Assembly (NCBI GenBank): GCA_011087605.1
Contig: JAALLE010000034.1
Span: 1 to 39,015, forward strand
Length of the DNA stretch: 39,015 nucleotides
Reading direction: 5' to 3'
From: Hyphomicrobiales bacterium
GTDB lineage: Bacteria > Pseudomonadota > Alphaproteobacteria > Rhizobiales > Rhizobiaceae
Part shown: piece after piece, positions 15,811 to 24,800 of the stretch
Layout of the letters: each line of letters starts with the position of its first letter
How positions within the stretch are numbered: the stretch's first letter is position 1
The notes under the pieces: generated by a model
What the model was told of the DNA's origin: nothing
Database searches by the model: none
Seen by the model: only the letters and a program-made list of their open reading frames with translations
Position numbers and translations under genes: made by a program

Positions 15811-16719
15811 TCAATTTGGGGTGAAAGGCTGTCGACAATTCTCCACCATAAACTCGACAAAATATCGAATCTTCGGGTCTTGCAGGCGTTTATGCGGATA
15901 CAGGCAGCCAAACATTGCGCCCTTGGGCTTGTTATTCGGCAAAACCTCCACCAGTTCTCCGCGTTCCAGTTGGTCAGCCACGTCAAAGAGGGGCTTGTTG
16001 ACGATTCCATACCCTTCAATGGCCCATCGGGTAAGTACGTCGCCGTCATCGGCATCATATTTGCCGCTCACTTCCAGCCGCACCATGCCGTCGGGTGTGT
16101 TGAGAGACCAGAAGTATTCAGGTGAACGGGGATAGCGCAGCAACAGGCAATTGTGATTCTTGGCTATCAGGTCGCCGGGACTTTCCGGGGTTCCATGTTT
16201 TTTCAGATATTCAGGTGCCGCGCACAGGATGCGTTCGCAGTCGGCAATCTTGCGTAATTTCAAGTTTGAATCAGCAGGTTCGCCGATAAAGAACGCAACA
16301 TCGAGACCATCTTCAAATATGTCGACTTTCCGGTCTGACAGGCGCAACCGGATCTGGGTATGAGGATAATCATCGACGAATTTCGGAATGAGTGGCGAAA
16401 TCGCACGACGTCCGATCCCCAAAGGGGCGGTCACACGGATGGCACCTCGCGGAGCATCAGAAAAACCGGCAACTATTGCCTCGGAGTCCTCAACCGATTC
16501 CACAACCTTTTTTGCGTGTTCGTAATATACTTTGCCAACTTCCGTGGGACTCAAGTTACGGGTTGTTCGATTGAACAAGCGCACCCCTAGACGGTTCTCC
16601 AACTCCTTGATCCGGTTGCTGGCCACCGCTGGGGTTATGCGAAGGTCACGACCTCCGGCAGTGATGCTGCCCAACTCCATGGTTCGCACAAATACACGTA
16701 GGCTCTCGATATAGGGCAT
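15811..16719 (-). CDS. LysR-family transcriptional regulator (paralogue 2), divergent from xdhA
   Basis: A 302-residue LysR-type regulator, paralogous to the one at 12355-13248. HTH region SITAGGRDLRITPAVASNRI followed by LGVRLFNRTTRNLSPTE; the effector domain contains RLSDRKVDIFEDGLDVAFF, DADDGDVLTRWAIEGYGIVNK and RLQDPKIRYFVE. It is divergent from xdhABC and 69 bp upstream of the Rieske oxygenase on the same strand, so it may control both. The divergent gap contains the third copy of the shared motif and a TTGAT-T-ATCAA palindrome. The inducer is unknown; xanthine, urate or a ureide would suit the context. Confidence 0.87.
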   Translation of the reverse strand: MPYIESLRVFVRTMELGSITAGGRDLRITPAVASNRIKELENRLGVRLFNRTTRNLSPTEVGKVYYEHAKKVVESVEDSEAIVAGFSDAPRGAIRVTAPLGIGRRAISPLIPKFVDDYPHTQIRLRLSDRKVDIFEDGLDVAFFIGEPADSNLKLRKIADCERILCAAPEYLKKHGTPESPGDLIAKNHNCLLLRYPRSPEYFWSLNTPDGMVRLEVSGKYDADDGDVLTRWAIEGYGIVNKPLFDVADQLERGELVEVLPNNKPKGAMFGCLYPHKRLQDPKIRYFVEFMVENCRQPFTPN

Positions 16720-16745
16720 TTGACCAGTTCCCCGGTGGATGGTTC

Positions 16746-16758
16746 AATTTGATTATCA
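16746..16758 (+). promoter_or_regulatory. Shared purine-locus motif, copy 3 (lysR/xdhA divergent gap)
   Basis: AATTTGATTATCA, overlapping a perfect palindrome TTGAT-T-ATCAA at 16749-16759. It differs from copy 1 at one position of 13. It lies 26 bp upstream of the lysR start and ~105 bp upstream of xdhA, a usual location for a LysR site serving both promoters. Confidence 0.5.
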
Positions 16759-16863
16759 ACGATACGTTGAAAGAGATTACCATTTAGCCGCGTATTTTTG
16801 AATATGCCGATTGGTTAATATTTAAGTTGGCGGATTTTGATCCACCAAACAGGAGGAGGATGC

Positions 16864-18345
16864 ATGACCACGCGCAATGAAATTCAGTTTCTGCTCAACG
16901 ACACACTTGTGACAACTGGTGAGTTGGGGGCCACGGACACGGTGTTGGACTTTTTGAGGATCGATCAGCGATTGACCGGTTCTAAAGAAGGCTGTGCGGA
17001 AGGTGATTGCGGTGCCTGCACTGTATTGGTCGGCAGGCTTGTCGACGGCGGACTCGAATACAAATCGGTCAATGCATGCATCCGGTTTCTTGCGTCGCTT
17101 GATGGTTGCCACGTTGTTACTGTTGAGCATTTGAAGGGCGCAGATGGCGGTCTACATCCGGTACAGCAGGCGATGGTCGACTTTCACGGAAGCCAGTGTG
17201 GTTTCTGCACTCCCGGCATTATCATGTCGCTTTATGCTTTGTGGATGGAAAACCCGTCTCCCACGGTTCAACAGGTTGAAACCGCCCTGCAGGGCAATTT
17301 GTGCCGCTGCACTGGCTATGAGCCAATAATTCGCGCCGCCATGGCGCTGGGACGAGACAACAGCCCGGCGCAGGATTTCCTCCAGGCGGAACGAAAGAAT
17401 ATTGAAAACCAATTGTCAGAGCTGAGTGATGGCAGACGGGTGGTCGTCGGACCGGAAGACAATCGGGCGATACTCCCGGCAAATCTGGATGACCTCGCCA
17501 AACTACTGGAAGAGCATCCCGATGCGACCATCGTATCCGGGGCCACAGATGTTGGCCTGTGGGTGACCAAATTTCTCCAACCCATCAGTCCGGCGATATT
17601 TGTCGCCGATCTTGATGAGCTCAAGAAAGTCGAGGTCAGCGACAGCCACATAAATATCGGTGCGGCCGTTACCTATACTGAATTTGAAGAAGCAATGAAT
17701 GCCAACCTTCCCCAGCTTGGCGAATACTGGAACCGGATTGCCGGTTGGCAGGTTCGTAATATGGGCACGATCGGTGGCAATGTTGCCAATGGATCGCCGA
17801 TCGGTGATGCCCCTCCTGTGTTGATAGCACTTGGCGCCCAGGTTACCTTGCGCAAAGGCAGTAATCGCCGGGTGATTGATGTCGAAGATTATTTCATTGA
17901 TTATGGCAAACAGGACCAGCTTCCCGGCGAATTTGTCGAACAGATCCGCATTCCTCTCCCTGCCAAGACTGAAGTATTTTCCGCGTATAAAATTTCCAAA
18001 CGTCGTGATGAAGATATCTCGTCCGTCGCGGTGGGAATTCTGGTCTCGATTGCGGATGGCGTGATTGACAAGGCCCGAATTGCCTATGGCGGCATGGCCG
18101 GAACCCCCAAACGCGCCACCACGGTTGAGTCAGAGTTGGTTGGCAAAGCCTTCACCGCAGACGTGGTTGAGGCAGCTGCCGGTCAATTGGGTAAAGATTT
18201 TTCTCCGCTCAGCGATTGGCGTGCGTCAGCCGACTACCGGCTGTTGTCTGCTCAAAATCTGCTGCGCCGGTTTCACCTGGAAAATACGGGTGGGCCAGAT
18301 GAACTTTCCAGACTGTCGCAAGTCCAACAGGAGATTTCGGCATGA
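16864..18345 (+). CDS. xdhA: Xanthine dehydrogenase small subunit (2Fe-2S and FAD)
   Basis: A 493-residue XdhA. The N-terminal plant-type ferredoxin domain has C44, C49, C52 (GCAEGDCGACTVLVG) and probably C72; the second cluster domain has C112/C115 (QCGFCTPG) and C147/C149 (CRCTGY). The FAD domain starts near residue 195 with ATIVSGATDVGLW and includes NVANGSPIGDAPP. With XdhB it oxidises hypoxanthine and xanthine to urate, passing electrons from Mo through Fe-S to FAD and NAD+. AGGAGGAGG precedes the ATG at 16864; an upstream in-frame TTG at 16837 is rejected. The last four bases overlap xdhB (ATGA). Confidence 0.95.
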   Translation: MTTRNEIQFLLNDTLVTTGELGATDTVLDFLRIDQRLTGSKEGCAEGDCGACTVLVGRLVDGGLEYKSVNACIRFLASLDGCHVVTVEHLKGADGGLHPVQQAMVDFHGSQCGFCTPGIIMSLYALWMENPSPTVQQVETALQGNLCRCTGYEPIIRAAMALGRDNSPAQDFLQAERKNIENQLSELSDGRRVVVGPEDNRAILPANLDDLAKLLEEHPDATIVSGATDVGLWVTKFLQPISPAIFVADLDELKKVEVSDSHINIGAAVTYTEFEEAMNANLPQLGEYWNRIAGWQVRNMGTIGGNVANGSPIGDAPPVLIALGAQVTLRKGSNRRVIDVEDYFIDYGKQDQLPGEFVEQIRIPLPAKTEVFSAYKISKRRDEDISSVAVGILVSIADGVIDKARIAYGGMAGTPKRATTVESELVGKAFTADVVEAAAGQLGKDFSPLSDWRASADYRLLSAQNLLRRFHLENTGGPDELSRLSQVQQEISA

Positions 18346-20660
18346 CCAGACACACCAAAATTCACGGCGCCGCTCATACCGATGTCCAACACGACAGCGC
18401 CATCAAACACGTTACCGGCAGGGCCGACTATTGCGACGATATCAGCGAACCGGTCGGCACATTACACGCCTATCTGGGCGTCTCAAAAATTGCCCATGGC
18501 AAGATCAACAGCATTGATTATGCGAAGGTGCATGCGGCCCCCGGCGTTGTTGGCGTGCTGACCGCCGATGATATTCCCGGCATAAATGACATCAGCCCGA
18601 CACACCTCGATGATGAACCGGTATTTCCGACTGAAACAATCGAGTTCTGGGGACAGCCGTTGTTTGCCGTTGTTGCCAAAACCCGTGATCAGGCGCGTCG
18701 TGCCGCTGAATTGGCGACCGTTGACGTCGATCCATTGCCTCATGCGCTCGACCCGATTGCCGCACAGGAGGCCGATTATCCGTTTGTCACAGCGCCACTC
18801 AAACTGGAGCGTGGTGACATTTCCGACGGACAAAAGGACGCTGAACACCGCATCCAGGGGCGCATGTCCATTGGTGGCCAAGATCACATGTATCTGGAAG
18901 GTCATATCGCTTTTGCCTTGCCCGGCGAAGATGACGACGTGATTGTCCATTCTTCAACTCAGCATCCCAGCGAGGCCCAACATATGGTGGCCCGCGTTCT
19001 AGGTGTGCCATCTCATGCTGTGACTTTGAATGTGCGCCGGATGGGTGGTGGGTTTGGCGGCAAGGAAACGCAGATGAACCTATTCTGCGCGGTTGCGGCC
19101 ATGGCCGCAAAAAAGTGGAACCGCGCCGTAAAAATACGTCCTGACCGGGACCAGGATATGATGGCCACAGGCAAGCGGCACGACTTTGTCGCCGACTATG
19201 ATGTGACCTTCGATGGTGATGGCAAGATTCAGGCCGTTGATGGCGTGTTTGCTGCCCGTTGCGGGTTTTCCGCTGACCTGTCCGGTCCAGTGACGGACCG
19301 TGCATTGTTTCATGCAGACAACGCCTATTACTATCCCAATGTCCGGCTGGTCAGTCGTCCGATGAAGACAAATACGGTTTCAAATACCGCGTTCCGTGGA
19401 TTTGGCGGACCGCAGGGTGTGATCATTGCCGAACGCATGATGGAAGAAATTGCCTACAAGTTGGGCAAGGACACGTTGGAAATTCGTAAGGCCAATTTCT
19501 ATGGTGAAGATGGCCGTGATGTCACGCCTTACCACCAGAAAGTGGAAGACAATATCATCGGCAGAGTTGTAGAGGAACTCGAGAAAACCGCCGACTATCA
19601 AGCACGTCGCGAGGACGTTTTGGCATTCAATGCCAAAAACAGCGTTATCCGCAAAGGCATCGCTCTCACCCCGGTAAAATTCGGCATCTCATTCACCGCC
19701 ACCTGGTACAATCAGGCAGGTGCTCTGGTCCATGTCTACAATGACGGTTCGATACATCTCAACCATGGTGGCACCGAAATGGGGCAGGGGCTCAATACCA
19801 AGATTGCTCAGGTTGTTGCCGAAGGCTTTCAGGTGGATATTGACCGCATCAAGATCACCAAGACAACCACCGAAAAAGTCCCAAACACTTCAGCAACCGC
19901 AGCGTCATCAGGCACGGATCTGAACGGCATGGCCGCCATGGATGCAGTACGTCAGATCAAGGAACGCCTGATCAAGTTTGCGACACAGAACTGGAATGTT
20001 GGCGAAGACAAAGTGATCTTTGAAAACAACCGGGTGCTTGTTGGGTCTGAAGACTTGTCTTTTGATGACTTTATCAGTCAGGCCTATATGGCGCGTGTTC
20101 AACTGTCGGCCGCTGGCTTTTATAAAACTCCCAAAATCCATTGGGACCGCGCCGCCGGAACCGGGCGACCGTTCTATTATTTCTCCTATGGCGCTGCATG
20201 TTCTGAAGTCTCAGTCGATACTTTGACCGGAGAATATCAGATAGAGCGCACCGACATCCTGCACGATGTTGGCAAATCGCTTAACCCGGCCATTGATAAG
20301 GGACAGGTCGAAGGAGCCTTCATTCAGGGTATGGGATGGCTGACCACTGAGGAGTTATGGTGGGATGATGCCGGTCAACTGAGAACTCACGCCCCCTCTA
20401 CCTATAAAATTCCTTTGGCGTCAGATCGGCCAAAGATTTTCAACGTTGATTTGGCGAGCTGGTCGGAAAACCACGAGCCAACGATCAAGCGATCCAAAGC
20501 CGTTGGCGAGCCACCCTTCATGCTGGGAATTTCGGTGCTGGAGGCTCTCTCGATGGCCGTTGCCAGCGTCGCGGATTACCAGAACTGCCCCTGTCTCGAC
20601 AGTCCGGCAACGCCGGAACGGGTGCTCATGGCCGTTGAAGCATTACGGCAGGGAGGCTGA
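18342..20660 (+). CDS. xdhB: Xanthine dehydrogenase molybdenum-binding large subunit
   Basis: A 772-residue XdhB, close to the usual length. Mo-cofactor and substrate motifs are intact: GGGFGGKE (235-242, with the substrate-binding Glu), FRGFGGPQG (351-359, with the substrate-binding Arg), GGTEMGQGLNTK, and the catalytic base E723 in KAVGEPPFMLG. It catalyses hydroxylation of hypoxanthine and xanthine. It overlaps xdhA by 4 nt and is 2 nt from xdhC, so the three genes form one operon. The residues expected for a purine-specific rather than aldehyde-oxidising enzyme (Glu and Arg above) are present. Confidence 0.95.
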   Translation: MTRHTKIHGAAHTDVQHDSAIKHVTGRADYCDDISEPVGTLHAYLGVSKIAHGKINSIDYAKVHAAPGVVGVLTADDIPGINDISPTHLDDEPVFPTETIEFWGQPLFAVVAKTRDQARRAAELATVDVDPLPHALDPIAAQEADYPFVTAPLKLERGDISDGQKDAEHRIQGRMSIGGQDHMYLEGHIAFALPGEDDDVIVHSSTQHPSEAQHMVARVLGVPSHAVTLNVRRMGGGFGGKETQMNLFCAVAAMAAKKWNRAVKIRPDRDQDMMATGKRHDFVADYDVTFDGDGKIQAVDGVFAARCGFSADLSGPVTDRALFHADNAYYYPNVRLVSRPMKTNTVSNTAFRGFGGPQGVIIAERMMEEIAYKLGKDTLEIRKANFYGEDGRDVTPYHQKVEDNIIGRVVEELEKTADYQARREDVLAFNAKNSVIRKGIALTPVKFGISFTATWYNQAGALVHVYNDGSIHLNHGGTEMGQGLNTKIAQVVAEGFQVDIDRIKITKTTTEKVPNTSATAASSGTDLNGMAAMDAVRQIKERLIKFATQNWNVGEDKVIFENNRVLVGSEDLSFDDFISQAYMARVQLSAAGFYKTPKIHWDRAAGTGRPFYYFSYGAACSEVSVDTLTGEYQIERTDILHDVGKSLNPAIDKGQVEGAFIQGMGWLTTEELWWDDAGQLRTHAPSTYKIPLASDRPKIFNVDLASWSENHEPTIKRSKAVGEPPFMLGISVLEALSMAVASVADYQNCPCLDSPATPERVLMAVEALRQGG

Positions 20661-20662
20661 TC

Positions 20663-21568
20663 ATGGCGCACAGATCAAAACTGTCGCAGTTTTTTGCCAG
20701 CAACCAAAAGGTTGCCCGGGTTCGGCTGACAAAAGTGTCAGGCTCATCACCTCGCGATGAGGGAACGGAAATGTATGTTTCTGCCAATGGCCTGTTTGGG
20801 ACAATCGGCGGCGGTCGGCTGGAACAAATGGTCATAGATGACGCACGTGAACTGCTTGCCAGGGGCGATATCAGAGGTGTTATGGCGGTGCCGCTGGGGC
20901 CGGAAATTGGTCAGTGCTGCGGCGGGCATGTAACGGTTCAACTGACCCGCATGAGCAAACGAGATTGCGAAGCGGCCGTTAAAGCCGAAGCAAGTTTCGC
21001 TGATGAATTGCCCTGCGTATATATCTTGGGAGCCGGCCATGTTGGCCGTGCGATGGCAGAGTTTTTTGCTTTGCTGCCCGTCCGCACAATTTTGGTGGAT
21101 TCCCGTGCTGACCAGCTCGACATGTGCACGGCACCGGTCGATATCAGACATCGTGCGATCCCGGAAGTTGACGTTTTCAATGCACCTTCTGGCAGCGCTT
21201 TCATTGTTGCCACGCACGATCATGGACTGGATTTTCTTCTCGCATCTGCAGCCCTTGAAAGGGCTGACGCATCCTATGTCGGGCTGATCGGCTCAAAGAC
21301 CAAACGCGCCAAGTTTGAATCCTGGTGTCGCAAAATGTGTGATGGTCTGTCGGCTGAAGATCTGGTGTGCCCAATCGGCGCCACAGCCAGCGCCGATAAA
21401 CGACCGCAAGTCATAGCCTCATTCGTCGCAGCGGAAGTGATGGCAATTTTAAGCGCGGACGAATGCGCAAATACATCCGGTTCCCGCGAACCAATTGCTG
21501 AACTTTCCAAGGTCGCAAACAACTTACCCGGCAGAAGTTTTGATGCTGCCGGAACTCAACTGAACTAA
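20663..21568 (+). CDS. xdhC: Xanthine dehydrogenase accessory protein XdhC
   Basis: A 301-residue XdhC/CoxI-family chaperone that binds molybdenum cofactor, supports its sulfuration and delivers it to XdhB. The N-terminal block SGSSPRDEGTEMYVS and GTIGGGRLEQ, the GPEIGQCCGGHV Cys pair (about 74-85), and a C-terminal Rossmann-like domain starting YILGAGHVGRAMAEF (about 115) with GLIGSKTKRAKFE are all typical. It begins 2 nt after xdhB and precedes the NCS2 permease by 20 bp, consistent with an xdhABC-permease operon. Confidence 0.93.
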   Translation: MAHRSKLSQFFASNQKVARVRLTKVSGSSPRDEGTEMYVSANGLFGTIGGGRLEQMVIDDARELLARGDIRGVMAVPLGPEIGQCCGGHVTVQLTRMSKRDCEAAVKAEASFADELPCVYILGAGHVGRAMAEFFALLPVRTILVDSRADQLDMCTAPVDIRHRAIPEVDVFNAPSGSAFIVATHDHGLDFLLASAALERADASYVGLIGSKTKRAKFESWCRKMCDGLSAEDLVCPIGATASADKRPQVIASFVAAEVMAILSADECANTSGSREPIAELSKVANNLPGRSFDAAGTQLN

Positions 21569-21588
21569 CAACTGGGGAGATCCTAGAA

Positions 21589-23175
21589 ATGACCGAACAA
21601 CCCTACAGCTATAAGCTCATTGCGCGAAGTGACTTCAGCGCATTTTGGGCTTTGTTTACTGATAACCTGATCAACTTGATGGTGCTTGCGGGCATCTGCC
21701 AATTTGTCTTCCAAATGCCTGCCGAAATTGTTTATGGCCGCATCGTTCCAGGCGCCGCCGTGGCCATTCTGGCCGGCATCATCGTCTATGTCCTGATGGC
21801 CAAACACGTCGCCAACAAGACCGGCAAGGACGTCACAGCGCTGCCCTATGGCATTAGTACGCCGGTGATGTTTGTCTATCTGTTTGGCGTGATCGGGCCG
21901 ATCTACTGGTCGACCAACGATCCGATGCTGGCGTGGCAAGTGGGTATTGGTGCAGGCTTCATGGGCGGCATTGTTGCGGCTCTGGGTGCGCTTATCGGAC
22001 CGATTTTGAAGCGTGTAACGCCACGCGCCGGCATGCTGGGAACCCTGTGCGGCATCGCATTGGTTTTCATCGGCACGGTTCCACTGGCGACGATTTTTGA
22101 AAATCCTTACGTTGGCTTTGCGTCGCTGATCATCATCCTGTGGGGTCTTGTTGGCCGGTTCCGTCTGCCCTTCAATATTCCAGCCGGTTTGCTGGCACTG
22201 ATTGTCGGTACCGTCGTTGCGCTGTTGATTGGCGAGGCTTCCTTCAGTTTTGAAGGCGTCGGCTTTTATCCTCCGGTTCCTTATTTCGGTGATCTTGTTG
22301 CCGGTATTCAGCACCTGTTTGCAAATCCGGAACTGTTCCTGGTTCTTGTTCCGGTGCAAATCTACAACTTCATTGAAACAATGAATAATGTGGAAAGCGC
22401 CGAAGCCGCTGGTGACCACTATCCGGTGGCCACCTGTCAGGTAACCGATGGTGCGGGAACGATGATTGGTGCCCTGTTTGGGTCACCATTTCCAACCACC
22501 GTCTATATTGGACATCCAGCTTATAAGCGCATGGAAGCGCATGCCGGTTACATCATCGGCGTCGGTGCAATCATCCCGTTTGCTGCATTCTTTGGCTTGC
22601 TGGCATTCCTTAACAATCTGATCCCGGTCGCGGCTGCGGCTCCGGTCCTGGTCTTTGTGGCATTGAGCCTCATCACCAATACGGCGCATTCGGTGAAAAC
22701 CGAGCATATGGCTGCTGTGACCATCGCCATGATGCCGCACGTTTCCAGTTTCCTGGTGACCAAGTGGGGATCGTTGATGGGCGCCCTTGGATCGACTGGA
22801 GTTGAAGGATTACCCCGGCTGGGAGATGAAGCACTCACCGCTGCTCTGTTGCAGCAGGGGGCTCATTTTCAGGGCCATCTGGCGCTGTCACAGGGGGCCA
22901 TTCTTACCGGTCTGATCTGGGGTGCCATTGTGGTCAGTGTAATTGACGGACGGTTTAAGAATGCCGGTGGATTTGCCTTGGCAGCCGCTGTCATGTCGCT
23001 GATCGGTATCGTTCACTCCGCCGGTCTGCATATGCCATCATTGAGTGGGGTGACCACTGGATATCTGATTGCAGCCGCCTTCCTCTACATCTATCCGATG
23101 TTCCACAAGGAAGAGGATCTGGTTAATCCGGACGTCGTCGTTGAAGAAGCGACACCGCGACCTCAAGATGCCTGA
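21589..23175 (+). CDS. NCS2-family purine permease
   Basis: A 528-residue polytopic membrane protein with about 13-14 hydrophobic segments. The segment NKTGKDVTALPYGIST near residue 80 and VPVQIYNFIETMNNVESAEAAGD near residue 260 are NCS2/AzgA-like transporter signatures; the latter includes the conserved acidic substrate-binding region. Such proteins import purines by proton symport. In this operon (20 bp after xdhC) the likely substrates are hypoxanthine, xanthine, guanine or urate; sequence does not decide between them. An intrinsic terminator follows 20 bp after the stop, ending the xdh transcript. Confidence 0.82.
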   Translation: MTEQPYSYKLIARSDFSAFWALFTDNLINLMVLAGICQFVFQMPAEIVYGRIVPGAAVAILAGIIVYVLMAKHVANKTGKDVTALPYGISTPVMFVYLFGVIGPIYWSTNDPMLAWQVGIGAGFMGGIVAALGALIGPILKRVTPRAGMLGTLCGIALVFIGTVPLATIFENPYVGFASLIIILWGLVGRFRLPFNIPAGLLALIVGTVVALLIGEASFSFEGVGFYPPVPYFGDLVAGIQHLFANPELFLVLVPVQIYNFIETMNNVESAEAAGDHYPVATCQVTDGAGTMIGALFGSPFPTTVYIGHPAYKRMEAHAGYIIGVGAIIPFAAFFGLLAFLNNLIPVAAAAPVLVFVALSLITNTAHSVKTEHMAAVTIAMMPHVSSFLVTKWGSLMGALGSTGVEGLPRLGDEALTAALLQQGAHFQGHLALSQGAILTGLIWGAIVVSVIDGRFKNAGGFALAAAVMSLIGIVHSAGLHMPSLSGVTTGYLIAAAFLYIYPMFHKEEDLVNPDVVVEEATPRPQDA

Positions 23176-23194
23176 ATTTGGCACTGACTAACTC

Positions 23195-23223
23195 AAAGGG
23201 CCTCCCATTGGGGAGGCCCTTTT
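23195..23223 (+). terminator. Intrinsic terminator after the xdhABC-permease operon
   Basis: A perfect 12-bp stem AAAGGGCCTCCC (23195-23206) / GGGAGGCCCTTT (23211-23222) with a 4-nt loop ATTG, followed by T. It separates the permease from guaD, which starts 32 bp later and so needs its own promoter or read-through. Confidence 0.9.
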
Positions 23224-23254
23224 GATGTAATCTTTCAACGGATCAATCGTCATC

Positions 23255-24562
23255 ATGACTTCCAAAAAACTACTCCGTGGGCGCCTGTTAAACTTCATCT
23301 CGGAACCAACTGGTCCTGAAGATAAAGATGCGTTTTCCTATATCGAAGACGGCGCATTGCTCATCTGCGACGGGATCATCGTCGGGTCTGGCGACTATAA
23401 TGAGGTGGCCAAAATAGCTGGCGATGTCGAGGTCATCGATCATCGGCCTCATCTGTTGATGGCCGGATTTATCGACACCCACCTTCACTTCCCGCAGATG
23501 CATGTGATCGCCTCGTGGGGAACGCAATTGCTGGACTGGCTGAACAATTACACATTCCCTGAAGAGGCAAGATTTTCAGATGAGCAGCATTGTGCCCGCA
23601 TGGCAGGTGAGTTTTTCGATCAACTGACCGCCCATGGCACCACGACGGCGATGGCCTATTGTTCGGTCCACAAACAATCTGCAGAAGCTTATTTTAGTGA
23701 AGCTGAGCGGCGTAACATGTGCATGATCGGAGGCAAAACTCTGATGGACCGCAACGCACCTGATAATCTGCAAGACACGCCCCAGTCCGGTTATGATGAC
23801 AGCAAGGACCTAATTGCCAAGTGGCATGGCAAAGGTCGGGCCCATTATGCAATTACGCCACGATTTGCGATTACCTCGACACCAGAGCAACTGGAAATGA
23901 CTTCCGCGCTTGTGGCTGAACATCCAGAATGCTTTATCCAAACGCACCTTTCGGAGAGCCACGACGAAATTGCCTTTACAGCAGAACTATACCCCACAGC
24001 CCGGGATTATCTGGATGTCTACCAATCCTATGGACTGCTCAGTGACAAAATGTTTTTGGGTCACGCCATCCATTTGAAACCACGAGAGATTGATGCCCTG
24101 GCTGAAACGGCGGCTCATCCGGTATTTTGTCCAACGTCCAACTTGTTTTTGGGCAGCGGCCTATTTGATGATGCAGGCCTGCGGTCGCGCGGTATTTCCA
24201 ATGCGATTGCCACTGATATCGGTGGCGGTACCAGCTATTCGATGCTGACGACTCTCAGTGAGGGATACAAGATACTGCAGTTACAGGGTCAAAAAATGCA
24301 TCCGTTGCGCGCCTTTCACTGGATCACACTGGGCAATGCAACCACGTTGGGCTTGCAGGATAAAATTGGTAACCTGGCGACTGGTTCCGATGCTGACATT
24401 GTTGTGTTGGATTCATCAGCCACCAGACCAATGGACATTCGCATGGAAACTGCAACGACGTTGTCGGAAGAATTGTTCATTTTGCAGACCATGGCTGATG
24501 ACCGCTCGATTGCAGAAACATATGTTGCTGGCGTCGCGCAAAAGCATTCGCAAAGCAATTGA
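23255..24562 (+). CDS. guaD: Guanine deaminase
   Basis: A 435-residue amidohydrolase-superfamily enzyme that deaminates guanine to xanthine, feeding xanthine dehydrogenase. The zinc site motif is DTHLHFPQ (H76, H78), with HLSESHDE and GHAIHL supplying further His ligands and DIGGGTSYSML the metal-binding Asp. The block WLNNYTFPEEARF after the first motif is specific to guanine deaminases. The ATG at 23255 gives the usual length. It lies just after the operon terminator in the same direction and ends facing the DHDPS-family gene. Confidence 0.94.
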   Translation: MTSKKLLRGRLLNFISEPTGPEDKDAFSYIEDGALLICDGIIVGSGDYNEVAKIAGDVEVIDHRPHLLMAGFIDTHLHFPQMHVIASWGTQLLDWLNNYTFPEEARFSDEQHCARMAGEFFDQLTAHGTTTAMAYCSVHKQSAEAYFSEAERRNMCMIGGKTLMDRNAPDNLQDTPQSGYDDSKDLIAKWHGKGRAHYAITPRFAITSTPEQLEMTSALVAEHPECFIQTHLSESHDEIAFTAELYPTARDYLDVYQSYGLLSDKMFLGHAIHLKPREIDALAETAAHPVFCPTSNLFLGSGLFDDAGLRSRGISNAIATDIGGGTSYSMLTTLSEGYKILQLQGQKMHPLRAFHWITLGNATTLGLQDKIGNLATGSDADIVVLDSSATRPMDIRMETATTLSEELFILQTMADDRSIAETYVAGVAQKHSQSN

Positions 24563-24628
24563 CCTGGTCACTATTCCTGACTTGATTTGGGTTTTATCGG
24601 GTGAGGGTTGTTGAAGGAGTTCTACAGG

Positions 24629-24688
24629 TTGACTGAACCAATTGCACTCATTGCCGGCGGTGGCATCGGTGGTTTGCTACCGCTCTGA
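24629..24688 (+). pseudogene. Remnant N-terminus of an FAD-dependent monooxygenase
   Basis: Starting at TTG 24629, with AAGGAG 9 nt upstream, the reading frame encodes LTEPIALIAGGGIGGL, the GxGxxG dinucleotide-binding start of salicylate-hydroxylase-type flavoprotein monooxygenases, then LPL and a stop at 24686-24688. The remainder of such a gene (~370 codons) is absent; the next 110 bp show no convincing continuation. This looks like a gene lost by internal deletion. Urate hydroxylase HpxO belongs to the same superfamily, so the lost gene may have been purine-related, but 16 residues cannot prove this. Confidence 0.5.
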
Positions 24689-24800
24689 AGCCGTGCAATT
24701 GGATGTCAAGGTCGCAGGCTTCAACGCTGAAAGGTTCACTCGTTCAGAGCCAATAATTCCTCTCGGAGCCAAGTCTCAAAGTGATATTGCCCCATCCCAA

